The translations under genes and the position numbers were made by a program. Positions 45,632-56,342 of a stretch of 64,000 nucleotides of DNA are shown one piece after another. The notes beneath the pieces were generated by a model. The model was not told the origin of the DNA. It saw only the letters and a program-made list of their open reading frames with translations, and made no database searches. The first letter of the stretch is position 1. Every line of letters starts with the position of its first letter. The DNA is from Bilabrum cf. latius. Its lineage: Eukaryota; Bigyra: Bicosoecida; Bigyra; Bicosoecida. The stretch covers positions 558,001 to 622,000 of the forward strand of contig OZ237752.1 in the NCBI GenBank assembly GCA_965178125.1, given 5' to 3'.

Positions 45632-48406
45632 ATGATATACGATCTGACGTTATTCATCGAAAACCTTCGAAGTCGCGGTCGACGTCTTGATGATGCTGCT
45701 GGGATCGCTGTGCAGGCGTGGTCAACTGTGACAAGCCGAGCCATTTGGAAACTTGACAAAGCCAAATTTACGACAACAACGCGTGACTGGCCGACTGCTG
45801 GGCAAACCCCCACGGGGAGGGATGCAAAATTGAGCCCGGCGCCCTCGCTGGAGTCCAGTGTAGGCGCAACTACTCGCGGATCTTGGGGCAGCACAAGCGA
45901 GGAGGCCTCATCAGCACCAAGCGGACCGATGGGGCACCGTCGAGGCGGCGGCTCCTCGTGCGTCTCTATTCGAGCACGGGAAGACTATTCCAGAGCCGAC
46001 ACAGGTGCGGGGCGGGAAAGACTCGACTCTCCTGCCCGACAGGCTGCAAAGTTGCACCACCTTGAGGCAGAGAATGCGGAACTGAAGCGACAGCTGCACG
46101 AGGCAAAGAGCGATTTCGCTAGGCGGGATCGTGGGGTGAGGCAGTCCATCGAGCAATTAACCGAATAGCGGGATGAAGCTCGGACACAGCTTGTTGCAAG
46201 CCAGAAGCGGATAGACCAGGTCCATCTCTCCTTCGAGGCGAATGTCAAGCTCGCTAATGACCTCACGAGGCAGCTTAGAGAAGAGAGACGCCAGCATCAT
46301 GAAGCCAAGCAGGAGATAGAGGCTCGTACAGCACAGCAAGGTGAGGAGCGAGCACAAGCCTAGCGCAAGATTGAAGACCTGTAGAAGGCGCTCAGGGAGG
46401 CACGAGAGGATGCACGAGCTGCTCGCACAGCAGGCAGCAGGAGCGGAGCACTTGACCGACTGATGCAACAGGCCCGACTCGACGAGGCTGCCTCCGACAA
46501 GAAGATTACAGAGTACGCAGCCAGCATCCAGAAGCTGCGACAGGAGAGAGATGCAGCCCACGGAGATGCCCAGGACGCCAGGCGGGAGCTCAGCGCACTC
46601 GAGCAGGAGAGGCAGACCCTGCTGGCAGCTCGGTGGCATGCAGATGCTTTGGACGCCGGGGTCCAGCAGCTCAGGACTGAGCTCAAGGCCGCGAAGGAGG
46701 CGGCCGACCAGGCGTTACGAGCCAAGATGGAGGCAGAGTCCGACGCCGACATGCTCAGAGCCGACGCGACAGCCGCGAGACAGGAGGCCCAGCAGGCAGA
46801 GCGAGCTAGGCAGGAGGCGAAGTAGGCCAAGGAGGCTGTGGAAGCCCGGATGCAAACGCTCCGAGACGACCTGCAGGATGTCAGGCAGAAGCTGGACGAG
46901 GAGAGGGAGCGGCCTGGCAGAGGCATGATGTCCCGAGGGGCAGTGCGGGCAGCCCCTCGCCAAGCCGAGCACGGTGGTGGGGCCAGTGGTGCGTCAGCGG
47001 GAGGCATGCAGGACGAGGAGGAAAACGGCTTGGCTGACGAAGGCCTGCGAGCACAGTTGGCCGTGATGAAGGTCGAGCTATTCAAGTCGAAGGAGAGGAT
47101 CGCTGAGCTGGAGGCAGGCAGCAGTGCCGCTGCCGGCTCGCAGGAAGGAGCTGCGAAGGGGACCGCTGGCCGCGACTTCGATGGTTTCGCCTAGAGTGCC
47201 ATCGAGCAAGCAGTTCAAGGTGGAACCGACACAGCTGCAGAGTTGACCACCCTGCAATCCGAGGTCGATGCCCTTAAGCAAACGAACGCCAAGCTCCGGG
47301 CTGACCTCGGGGAGGCCACTGCCCGATGCACTGCGCTAGAGCAGGGCAAGGGGCAGGCAGAGTAGTAGGTAGAGTAGCAGCTCCTGACGCTTCAGGGGAA
47401 ACTGGACGAGACCACTGCCCGATGCACTACACTCAAGTAGGACAAGCATGAGGCTGAAGACGAGTTGAGCTCTCTCAAGCTGGTCCTTTCTACGCAACAA
47501 CAGGACGTCAGTCGTCTGGAAGAAGATATGGCGAAATTGCAAGAAGAGAATGCAGAGCTCAAGAAGCAAGCTGGAAGAGCCGAGAAAGACAATGCCGAGC
47601 TCCAGACCAACATGAAGAGGGCCATGCGAGACGTGGAAGACTTGGAGGATGACCTCGACAATGAGCGGCGGAAGCATGAGGCTGCACTGGGCAACCTGCA
47701 AAGGGCCAACGCCAGGGCCGATCGCGCGGAAGAAGAGACTCGGCAGCTTCGCTAGGCAGTGGGCAAGATGCGGCAGGACAGGCAGGAGGAAGAAGATAGT
47801 GCCCGTCAGCTGCATGACGCCACAGACTAGGCCCTCATTGACAAGGAAGAGGCTGAGCGCAGAGCCGCAGTCGCCCAGCAGCAGGCCGAGGCATCCCGGC
47901 AGGAAGCAGCGCAGGCCCTGGAGAAGGCCCACTACGAGAAGGCAACAGCGCGCGAGGTGCAGGTAGCATGCGAAGATAAGCTCAAGAGGGTCAAGGCAGA
48001 AACCGGCGCAGCCGAAAAGATGCGGGATGCCTTCGCGACCGTGGTCAGGCAGCGGCAAGAAGCCAGGCTGGTGGCGAAGCAGCTGGAGGAGATCGCGGAG
48101 CAGTGGGCCGACAGGGCGGCTTGCATCCCTCACAGCCCAGCGGTGGGGACGCTGGCCGGGGAGGTCGGCTCCAAGATCGTGCTGGAGCCCTGGGTGGAGG
48201 ACTTTGAGACTGAGAGCGTGGTGGAGGAGGACATGCTTGAGGCAGGCGCGGGAGTGGGGGAGGGAGCAGAGGCAGGCGAACGTGGAGGAGCAGGTCGCGG
48301 GGATGGTCGAGCCGCGGCAGCTCCCCGGCCGCAGTACACCGCTGCCGACCTCGCGATGGGGTTCCTGTCTCATGACGAAATAAATCGGCTCGAGCGTATG
48401 CATTGA
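45632..48406 (+). CDS. Long coiled-coil protein
   Basis: 924 residues with 11 TAGs. After ~140 variable N-terminal residues, residues ~140-800 are almost continuous heptad-repeat coiled coil, rich in Glu, Arg, Ala and Gln (for example HHLEAENAELKRQLHEAKSD and ELRKSE-type segments). TAG falls repeatedly at Gln-favoured positions, including three within five codons (47363-47377), read AEQQVEQQLLTLQ. The C-terminus carries an acidic segment and ends AADLAMGFLSHDEINRLE. An upstream in-frame TAA (45590-45592) supports ATG 45632 as the start. The stop is TGA. A cytoskeletal, centrosomal or Golgi tether role would fit, but nothing identifies which. Confidence 0.82.
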
Positions 48407-48767
48407 TGGGGCTTGATGGGCGCGTGGGAACGGGCCACGATACCTGACCTTAGCGCACCCCTCATTGCTTGTGCCGGTGCCGTCGGCCGTGCTTGGTGCT
48501 TGAGGAGGCGGCCGTGCTTACCATGTGAGGGCCTCAAGGAGGAGGATCGTTTGGCGGCACGCCGGTGTGACAATGTTTTACTCTTTTTCATTGATGCTCG
48601 CTTTGGATTTCTTTTGACACTTGGTTTTTCGGTTCAAACATTTCCCGGATCTAGCTAGCATAGTCTCAATGACGAGTGCAGAGCAAGCACAGCATGCAGC
48701 AAAGCCCCAAGGCCACGAATCACCACGTAGCTGGAACATCTTCGGATCAAATCCAAATCTTGCATGT
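48407..48767. other. Convergent intergenic region, nothing recognised
   Basis: 361 bp between two convergent TGA stops. It is slightly T-rich near 48570-48650 and presumably holds both 3' UTRs and polyadenylation signals. No ORF or RNA gene is supported. Confidence 0.4.
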
Positions 48768-51206
48768 TCAAATCATTGGGGCGGGCAGCACCACGAGGTA
48801 CCCCACGGTGGGCGCCCCTGGCTTGGAGCTGTCCGGTGCCCCGGTCCCCTCGATCTCGTCGGCCTGCACCATGGGCCCGTCGCTCGCCGCGAGGAGCGCC
48901 ACCCGGCCACCCCGGGTGCTCACGTCGATCGCGAACTGGGAGCCTTTGCCCCCCGCGGGCGTGAAGTGGGTCCAGTGCAGCCTGTCTCGGAAGTTGGGGT
49001 GCAGTGCCATGAAGCTTGTCGCGTCCGACGAGCCCTCGAGCGGCTTCCCGTTGATGGTCTTGTTGGCCATGTCGGGCATGCAGCAGGCTGCGTCGTGCAG
49101 GATGTACGTCACACCACTGGCGTCCATGGCCGCCTGCTTCGGCCTCAGGGTGTTCCCTCCCGAGCTGCTGAGCCTCACGAGCTGAAGCTCGCCCTTGTCC
49201 ACCTGCAGGGTTTCGGGGTCCATGGCAGCCGCATAGGTGATGGCCTGGGCCTGCATGTTGTAGGCAGAGGTGTACGCGTCGAAGGAGAGCCTCGCAGTGG
49301 TCCTGAGCACGTCTCTCGACTGGCAGTAGAACATGTCGTCGCCGCCGTCTGACCGGCCCAGGAAGGCCAGACCCTTGCCGTCCTCGGACCGCCGCAGTGA
49401 CACGGCGCGCCCGTCCGCCACCCGCCCATCGCACGGCCCCTCCTCCCTGTAGACGTGCGCGTCATAGTCATAGGCCTTGATGACCTCGTCCCCACCCTAG
49501 TAGGAGAACCCCCGGATGGAGGCCATGACCATGGGCTCGTGGCCCGTGTCGGAGTCGTGAAAAGAGCTCACTAGCAGGCGCTTGTGCTGGGGCTGCAGCT
49601 GCACGTCCGTGAGACTAGACTGGCGCATAGAGCCACCGGCGGTGCGGTGTCCCGAACCCGCGGCGTACACGGTCCACAGATAGTCGTCGCCCAGCCCGCC
49701 CAGGCTCGCACCCACCACCCCGTCATCGTCGATGTCCACGCGGCAGTTGGGCGGGCTGTCGTGGCCCAGGCCCTCGGTGGTGGTGCAGCACACACCGCAC
49801 TCGCTGGGCCGCACGTCCTGCAGCGTATCCTGCCAAAGAACCTTCGGCGACGCTCGCAGCGAACCCTCGCTGCCCTCGCCCTCGCCCATCAGGGCCAGCA
49901 CCGCCACTCCAAAGGAGCCCGCGACAGCGCACTCGCCCTTGTTGTTGCACCTCAGGTGATCCACGCGCCCCCCCAGAGCGTACCGACCCACAACCGTAGG
50001 CGCACTTGATCCGATCATCCCAGAGCCTGATCCGATCCTAAGCCTCGCCGCTGCGCGGGCCTTGGCGTTGTGCGGAACGTCCAGCACGGCGATGGTTCCG
50101 TTGGAGCTGGCGTTGGACCCCGGCAGCAGGGGCGCCGCGTCCTTGTTCCCCAGCTTGAACTGACCGTTGGTTGCAACCACCACGTGTCCCGAAGGAAGGA
50201 TGTCCACAGCCACCCCGACGGCCCGGTTCCGGCCCTCCGACCCCGCGGCCCCGTCGCCCAGGAAGGTGGCCGTATCGACCTCGAGGTCCCAGCGGCGAGG
50301 CGCGGGGGGCCCGTCCCTGGTCCAGCTGGCCGGGGGCTTGCTGGGGTCCGGGCGCACGGAGGTGAGCACGAGGGGCCCGCAGTTGACCGTGTCGTTGACC
50401 ACGGCCTGGAACTCGGAGCCGTTAAACGTCCGCACGGTCATCTTGTTGGAGGTCGAGCTCAGAGTCCCCGTTCCGTTGGTGGAGGACAGCAGCCCCAGGC
50501 ACTCGCCTTTGTGGCTCGTGCATACCCAGGAGAACGTGGCGTCCCCAGAGAGAACAGACGGAAACGATGGCGACCGTGGCTTGTCCATGGTGATGTTCAC
50601 AAACGCCTGAGACGAGTGCTGCCACCGAAGCGGCGGCGGCTGGATCTGCGAGCCGCTCTGCTTGTACCACCCCGAGATGTTGCACTGGCTCGCCGTTGGA
50701 ATCGGTACAGGAGCTGGGGTCGGCTGCGGCTTCGGCGGTGGTGGCGGCTTCGGCGTCGGATCTTTGCACGTGTGCGGCTGCTTCTGCGTCTCGCACGTTC
50801 CGGCCGCACCAGGGCAGTCTGCGTCGCTGTCACACAGCATGCTTCCGTTTCTTGGATACGGAATCGATATTTCGCCCACTGGAAACGCAAACGAGGCATT
50901 CGCCGGAGATGCCAGAGGGTGGTACGAGAAGCTTTGCGTGGAGTGGTACGAGGCCAGGACCGCGCTGGCGTTTGCCGAGATATTCACCTTCAGGTCGGTG
51001 ACGTTGGCAGGAAGGAGCGAACTGCACGGCCAAGTTACGTTCTGTACAACTGGGTACAGTCGGACAGGATTCAGCCCGGTATTGTAAACGTAGACGAGCT
51101 GCGTGCCAGCCTGCTGTGGAGCCTGTGAGTTGCACTGGAATGCCTCGTGAGACATAGCATGCGCAAAAAGACCTAGAACTAGCGCAATCGATGCACGCAG
51201 TTTCAT
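48768..51206 (-). CDS. Secreted multidomain protein, possible beta-propeller
   Basis: 812 residues with one TAG (49497-49499, GFSYQGGDEV) and a TGA stop. A signal peptide (MKLRASIALVLGLFAHAMS) leads into an N-glycosylation-rich domain with many NxS/T sites, then a Cys segment (CDSDADCPGAAGTCETQK) and a Pro hinge (KPPPPPKPQPTPAPVP). A second Cys-containing domain follows, then ~500 residues of repeating Gly-rich strands (VGVAVDILPSGHVVVATNG, DYLWTVYAAGSGHRT, TVGYLVVLPAP) that resemble WD/Kelch-like or bacterial PQQ-like blades without a definite signature. It is probably extracellular or vacuolar. The family is unrecognised. The 1,710-bp N-terminal part was a long standard ORF, so the TAG costs the last ~240 residues under the standard code. 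Confidence 0.8.
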
Positions 51207-51651
51207 TCCACAAGGTCAATTCAGCTGTCAATGCTCGGTCGATCTGCATGGGTCCCGGGCCGGTTCCGCAACGCCCGGAGACGGCGGCGCCGAACGTCGC
51301 CGGTGGCGGGTCTAATCCGGTGAGTCACCGGCGGTGACGGCGGCTCCGACCTCGACCGATAGAGCGAAACGAGACTGATGGAGAGGCCGCCGTCCTCAAC
51401 CGAGAGGGCAAAGCGAGACTGAGACCGGCGTGACGGTTGTCTCAAGTCGATTGCGTAAGCACGCTGCATGGAGAGTTGACATGAGTGGTCGTGGAGTTGG
51501 TTGCCCACAGTCGGCTCAGGTATCTCGACCAGGGTGGGCCTGGAGGCAAGCGCAAGGTGGACCAGAACGAAAGTTGGCAATTCGGTATTGTGTTGTTGTT
51601 TTGGTTGCTCACTCTGATTGTTTTGGCGTGGTCCAGATCACCATCCAGGCA
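51207..51651. promoter_or_regulatory. Intergenic region upstream of the secreted protein gene, with an imperfect duplication
   Basis: 445 bp between the secreted protein's start and the 3' end of the next minus-strand gene. Near 51325-51425 two copies of a unit ending in GAGCGAAACGAGACTGA / GGCAAAGCGAGACTGA are arranged in tandem, separated by about 55 bp. No gene is supported. The region presumably holds the promoter of the secreted protein gene. Confidence 0.4.
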
Positions 51652-54600
51652 TCACGCCAGTCCTCCAAACGCGCCGTCGTACACCTGCCCTGCCCTCCAC
51701 CCCCGCAGCTCTCGCATCCCGCTCTCAACCGCACGCCTGGCTGCATTGCGGATCGCCCGCTCCCGCTCCTCCTCGGCCGCAGTGGGCAGCGGCTGCGCCA
51801 ACTGGCCCGCATTCTCATGGACTCCACCCTGTTCCACAGCAGAAGCGTGGACCAGGCTCGCTGTAGACGCCCTGACCCCCTTCGGGTGGCCGTACCACGC
51901 CTGGGCCAGCGCCTCCTGCGCCGCTCTCTTGTCAGGCACCGGCTCCCCGCTCCGCAGTGCGATGGACTCGAGGGGCGTGGACTTCCGCACTGCCGCCATT
52001 CTGACGTACCCTCGCATCTTGGCGATACTGCTGCGCCTCCTGACCGCGCTGTGCCGCTTGTGCACGGCGAGCGAGAGGATCTCGTCTCTGGCCGTGTCCC
52101 GCATCTTGGCGATCCGCTGGTCGGCCGAGGTAGGGGCCACCACGTGGAGCTCGCGGGCGTGTGACGACTGCTAACCTTGGGACTGCCACGGCCATCGGGA
52201 GCTCCGCGTGGATGCTCCTGCCAGCGTGCTGGACTCGGCATGTCGCCTGCTGCTGCTGCTGCTGTTGGAATGCCCGAAATCAAAGCGTCGCTGCTGCTGC
52301 TGCTGCTGCTGCGGTATTGGAGCACTTGCACCCCCAGCACCGGCATAACTTCCCATCCCGCTGGGAGGTGTGTCCCGTGGGCTGCCAGCAGCACTGTTGC
52401 TGCTACGATCCGTGATCGGGGCGTCGGGAATGCCGACAAAGTCTCCGAGCCCGCTCTGCTCACTTCGGCTCTCTGCCGACTGGGGGCTTGCCCTGCCATC
52501 ATTTGCTGTGCCAGGCTCGGCGATGGCACTTGTTACACGCATGGACTCCGCCCCCCGTGTCCTGGCAACTCGCACCATGCGAGCCACCCGCCGCTTCATG
52601 GCAGACAATGGGACTCTGCCGCTGGCCACAGTCGGCGGGCGCGGCGACAGCGAGCTTGCAGCTGGTGACACGCTGCCGCCGCGTCCGAAAGATCCACGGC
52701 TGGCCAGCCCCTGCCGCTGGCCGCTGCCAGACCGCCCAACTCTGACACCACCACGTACCGTCACACCGGCTTGTTCCCCGTCGCCGTTCCCGTCCTGATC
52801 CTGGAAGCCCTCTCCGACCAGCGGTCTGTGCTCCGAATATACAACGATTGGCGTGCGCAGCTAAATCCGAAACACGCCCACGTGCTTGGCCGCCCCACCG
52901 TCCAGCCTAGCCTCCGCGTCTTTCTTCTGCCTCTCCCTCCGCGCCAAAGCCGCGCGCTGCTCGATGGAGTCTCGCCTGCCACCTGCGGTCCTGCTCGACT
53001 TGGACCAGCTGCCCTTGGACCGCGTGTCCGCAGTGCCCTGCTGCCCGCCTACCGCGCTGCCGCCATCCCCACCCACGTCCTCTTCGTCCTCCTCCTCGCT
53101 GCCCGACTCGCCCTCCTCCAGCCCACGAGCAGCCCTCAGCGAGGAAGCCATGAGATCCACGGGGGCCCTTCGACGCTCGGCACGGCGACGCTCTTCCTGC
53201 TCTTTCCGCAGCTGCCTCGTGCGCGCATCCACCTACCGCCGGCGCTTCTCCACTTCAATAGGGTCCATGATCTTGTGGGCTGCTTGGATTGCCCTCACAT
53301 TGTCAGTGGGCACCGACAGCACCACCCCAGCAGCCTGAGTTTTCTTCTGCGATTGCCCATTTCGTTGCCTCTGCATCGCCACGCTTCTGGCGAGCAGCCT
53401 CGACTGCTCCATCTCTCTCTGTCGACGGGCTGCCACCGCCACAGCCGTCGCCACGTGCCTGGATCTTGCCTGCGAGTCAGCCACTGAGAAGAGCTTGCCT
53501 CCAGTTCCTGCGGCAAATCCCCACGTCGCTGGATGCTCCGCGACCCACTCCGCCGGAGCCTACGACCCGTCGCCCCCGACATTGCCACCCCTTGGTGATG
53601 CTGCTGCCCGGTGGATGCTCCTGCGGCGGGACTCTCGCCCGATGCCATGGGTGGTACCAGCGGTGGCTGGGACGGTGCCTGGCCTGGGCGGGCCGTGCGA
53701 CTCGCTGGCTGCCGCTAGGGCGGCCAATGCCTGGGATGGACTAACCTTGGTCGCGCGAGATGCCACCCCATCAAGCCCCGAATACACACCCCCAGTCCCG
53801 CTCACTTGCGTTTCGTCTCGCTGGCCATGCTCCTGGCTACCGTCCTCACCGTCTGGCAGTCCAGCCACCCTCTTGGCTGCCCGCATGCCCACCTCATCGA
53901 TCCTGTTCAGCTGGTCGGTGGACTGGTACATGGACAGGTGCTGCCGGATGGCCAATGCCTCAGCAGCAGCCCGCCTGCGCGCTGCCTCCGCTGCCTGCCA
54001 AGTGGCCGCATCCATCTTGGACACGTCGTCAGCTCCATCATTGTCCTCGCCTTGGTCCTTCTTTGGTGCACCTGACTCTCTGTGGCTGTGCCTGGGTGGT
54101 GACCTGCGGCCGAATCTGCCTCCACCGTCCGGGGAGGATCGGGAGGTGCTGCTCCGTTCCCGTCGCGCCCCGCTGCCTTTGCCGTGCCCGTGGGCCTTGC
54201 TTCTCCTCCTCATTGCGGAAGTGTTCAGTCCCATCAGCCCCGCTGCCTGCACCTCCCACCGCGCCCTGTCCATGAACGCCTCCTCCTCGTCGGCGATCAC
54301 GCGGGTTTGCTGCCACTCTGGAGCATCATCGCCCGGGCCGGACTACCCCGCGCGACCCACGGGCGCCTGCGATGGGGAGCTGGATCCGCCCTGGCTCGCC
54401 TCCGATCCAACCGCGACACTGTTCCCCACGGGTGCCTCTCTCAGGGGAGGTGCCGGTGCCACAAGCTCAGCATCTTCAGCGGCGCTGGCCGCTGCCCCTG
54501 GAGTTGTGCCCACCCAAGCGGTGGACTCCCCGCGCCCCGACTCGCTGTCCAGTAGCCTGCCCACGAGGGGCCCGGTAGATGGCTCCGCTATGGGCCCTGC

Positions 54601-56049
54601 TGCGTGTCCGTGGATCCTGGCGGGCTCAAACTGACCATCGAAAGCAGCCTACATGGGCTCATTGGAAGCCGTCAGATTGGCATTGGCATGCCTAGACTCC
54701 GTAGTAGGCACAGAGCAGCCCGTGTCCGATCTAGGCGTATTCAGACCCAGCATGCCTTGGCCAAGCACGGCTTGCTGACTGTCTCTTTCTCTACTCGGCA
54801 GCTGCCACTGACGGAGACTTCCAGACGATCGTGGACCACCGGCTTTAGCAGTTGCACGCGCGGGCGGTGCCTCGTCTTTCTGGCTGGTATTGCCGCGGTG
54901 ACTTCCCCGACTTGAAACGGCTGAACGGTCTTGCTCGACACGGCCAGGCCCCGGCATGATCGCCCCGGACCTCAAATCATCGCCACTTCGTGCATCTCTC
55001 CCGCCTGGCAGCTCGAGGCCAGCGGCAGCGGGCACTTCCGTACCGACACCCTGACCACCCCGCCCTATTGCCGATGGGCCTGTCTGCTGCTGCCGCCCCT
55101 GGCCTGCCCACAGCCCCAGCCTCACGATGTCCTTCGATGTCACCGCCTTCACGGGTGCACGGAACCGCCGCGCCCTCCTCCGTCCGGAACCCCCGCGAGC
55201 ACCCACACCCACACCCACACCCACACCAACACCCACACCAACACTCGCCCTCCCACCAGCTGCATGGGACCCGCCTGTCGGAGGCCTCGGGTTCCTCCCT
55301 GATGATGCTGCACCGGCGCTGCCGGCGGTCGAGGTGGTGCCCATGGTGGACCTCCTCGATCCCCTGGGTCCAGCCCTGCCGTCATTGCCCCTCCTGCTTG
55401 GCCCCGCCCTTCTACCCCGCATCGGCAAGCCGCCTTGGCTGCCCCGGCCGGAGGACGAAGCTTTGCTTTCCTCCGCGGGTGCATCGCCATCGGACGGTGT
55501 TGTGCCTTGCAATTCGACTCCGAGTTGCCGCTTGAGCGCCTCGATGCCCCCCGCCGGCGGGGGCGGGCTGAGGCCGAGCTTGGTGGCCCTGGCCTGCTCC
55601 CTCGCGACTCGGAGGGCGCGCGCCACAAGGGGATACCTCGCGGCTTTTTCGTCCCAGCGTTTCGATTCATCGGCGGCGGAAAGGACGATTTTGACGCTGT
55701 CCTGCAGGTCGCCGTAGGTCGCCCCGGCATCCCCGCCGATGTGCTGCACGAGCGGGAGGTCAGGCGAGGCGTTCACGACAAAGAACTTGAAGCGCTCTTC
55801 ACCTCCAGGGCCACGCCGCCCTCCATGGCGCGACAAGTTTCGCCCTCCAATCTTTGCGGCTCTCTGCTCGACGCCCCGATCCACCGTTGAGCGAGCACGG
55901 ATGGGCACGTGAACCGCCTTCGCTGCGCTTCGAAGCTTCTCTCGAGGGGACATGGAGGCATCCAGGCCTCGAAGGGATCGGTTCGCTGCTAAGTACAGCT
56001 CTTGCTTATCAGCAGTGGAGGAGCCTGCGTATTTACGACGGTGCTTCAT
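51652..56049 (-). CDS. Very large disordered Arg/Ser/Gly-rich protein
   Basis: 1,465 residues joined through six TAGs (near 54649, 54343, 53560, 53233, 52861 and 52171) with a TGA stop. No standard domain is recognised. Possible ordered parts are the N-terminal RFKFFVVNASPDLPLVQH region, a helix around MDAATWQAAEAARRRAAAE, and a charged helix IEVEKRRRQVDARTRQLRKE. A (CACCCA)n repeat encodes a Gly-Val run and a (CAG)n encodes seven Gln. The first ATG after an in-frame TGA (56092-56094) is 56049 (MKHRRKYAGSS). Several SR/RS-like stretches suggest a nuclear or RNA-associated protein, as inference. It is divergent from CTNNBL1, with 293 bp between ATGs. Confidence 0.72.
52250..52312 (+). repeat. 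(CTG)n trinucleotide tracts encoding Gln and Ser runs on the minus strand
   Basis: Two neighbouring trinucleotide tracts within the large disordered protein. One reads as seven CAG (Gln) codons, the other as AGC (Ser) codons in the coding frame. Confidence 0.75.
55198..55247 (+). repeat. CACCCA hexanucleotide repeat encoding Gly-Val on the minus strand
   Basis: Slightly imperfect tandem hexanucleotide in the coding region of the large disordered protein, giving an alternating Gly-Val run of about seven units. Confidence 0.8.
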
Positions 56050-56342
56050 GATTGGGCAGACCACCGGTGGATTGCTGCCCAAAACGGACGATCAGGAATT
56101 AGACCAGGCACTGCGCTCTTATTGAGACTTAGTCACGCGCCAAGCGGCAGACATGCTATACGATTAATATTTACTGCAGCACTTTGCAGCAGTTTTGAGG
56201 TCCGTTCGGCCATTTTTCGCTCCGGACCACATATTGGCGCCGCGCACGAGATTGAGTGCGTGTTCCGCACGAACTGCATTGTACGAAATTGTGCCAAGCA
56301 CAAGCTGTAGACACGGCTGCCGAAGGGTTTCATTCGCTGATC

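Noticed and set aside
47336-48403. Minus-strand frame of 355 codons with Leu/Cys-rich composition
   Set aside because: Mirror image of the coiled-coil gene. Leu-rich antisense frames are expected opposite Gln/Glu-rich coding sequence.
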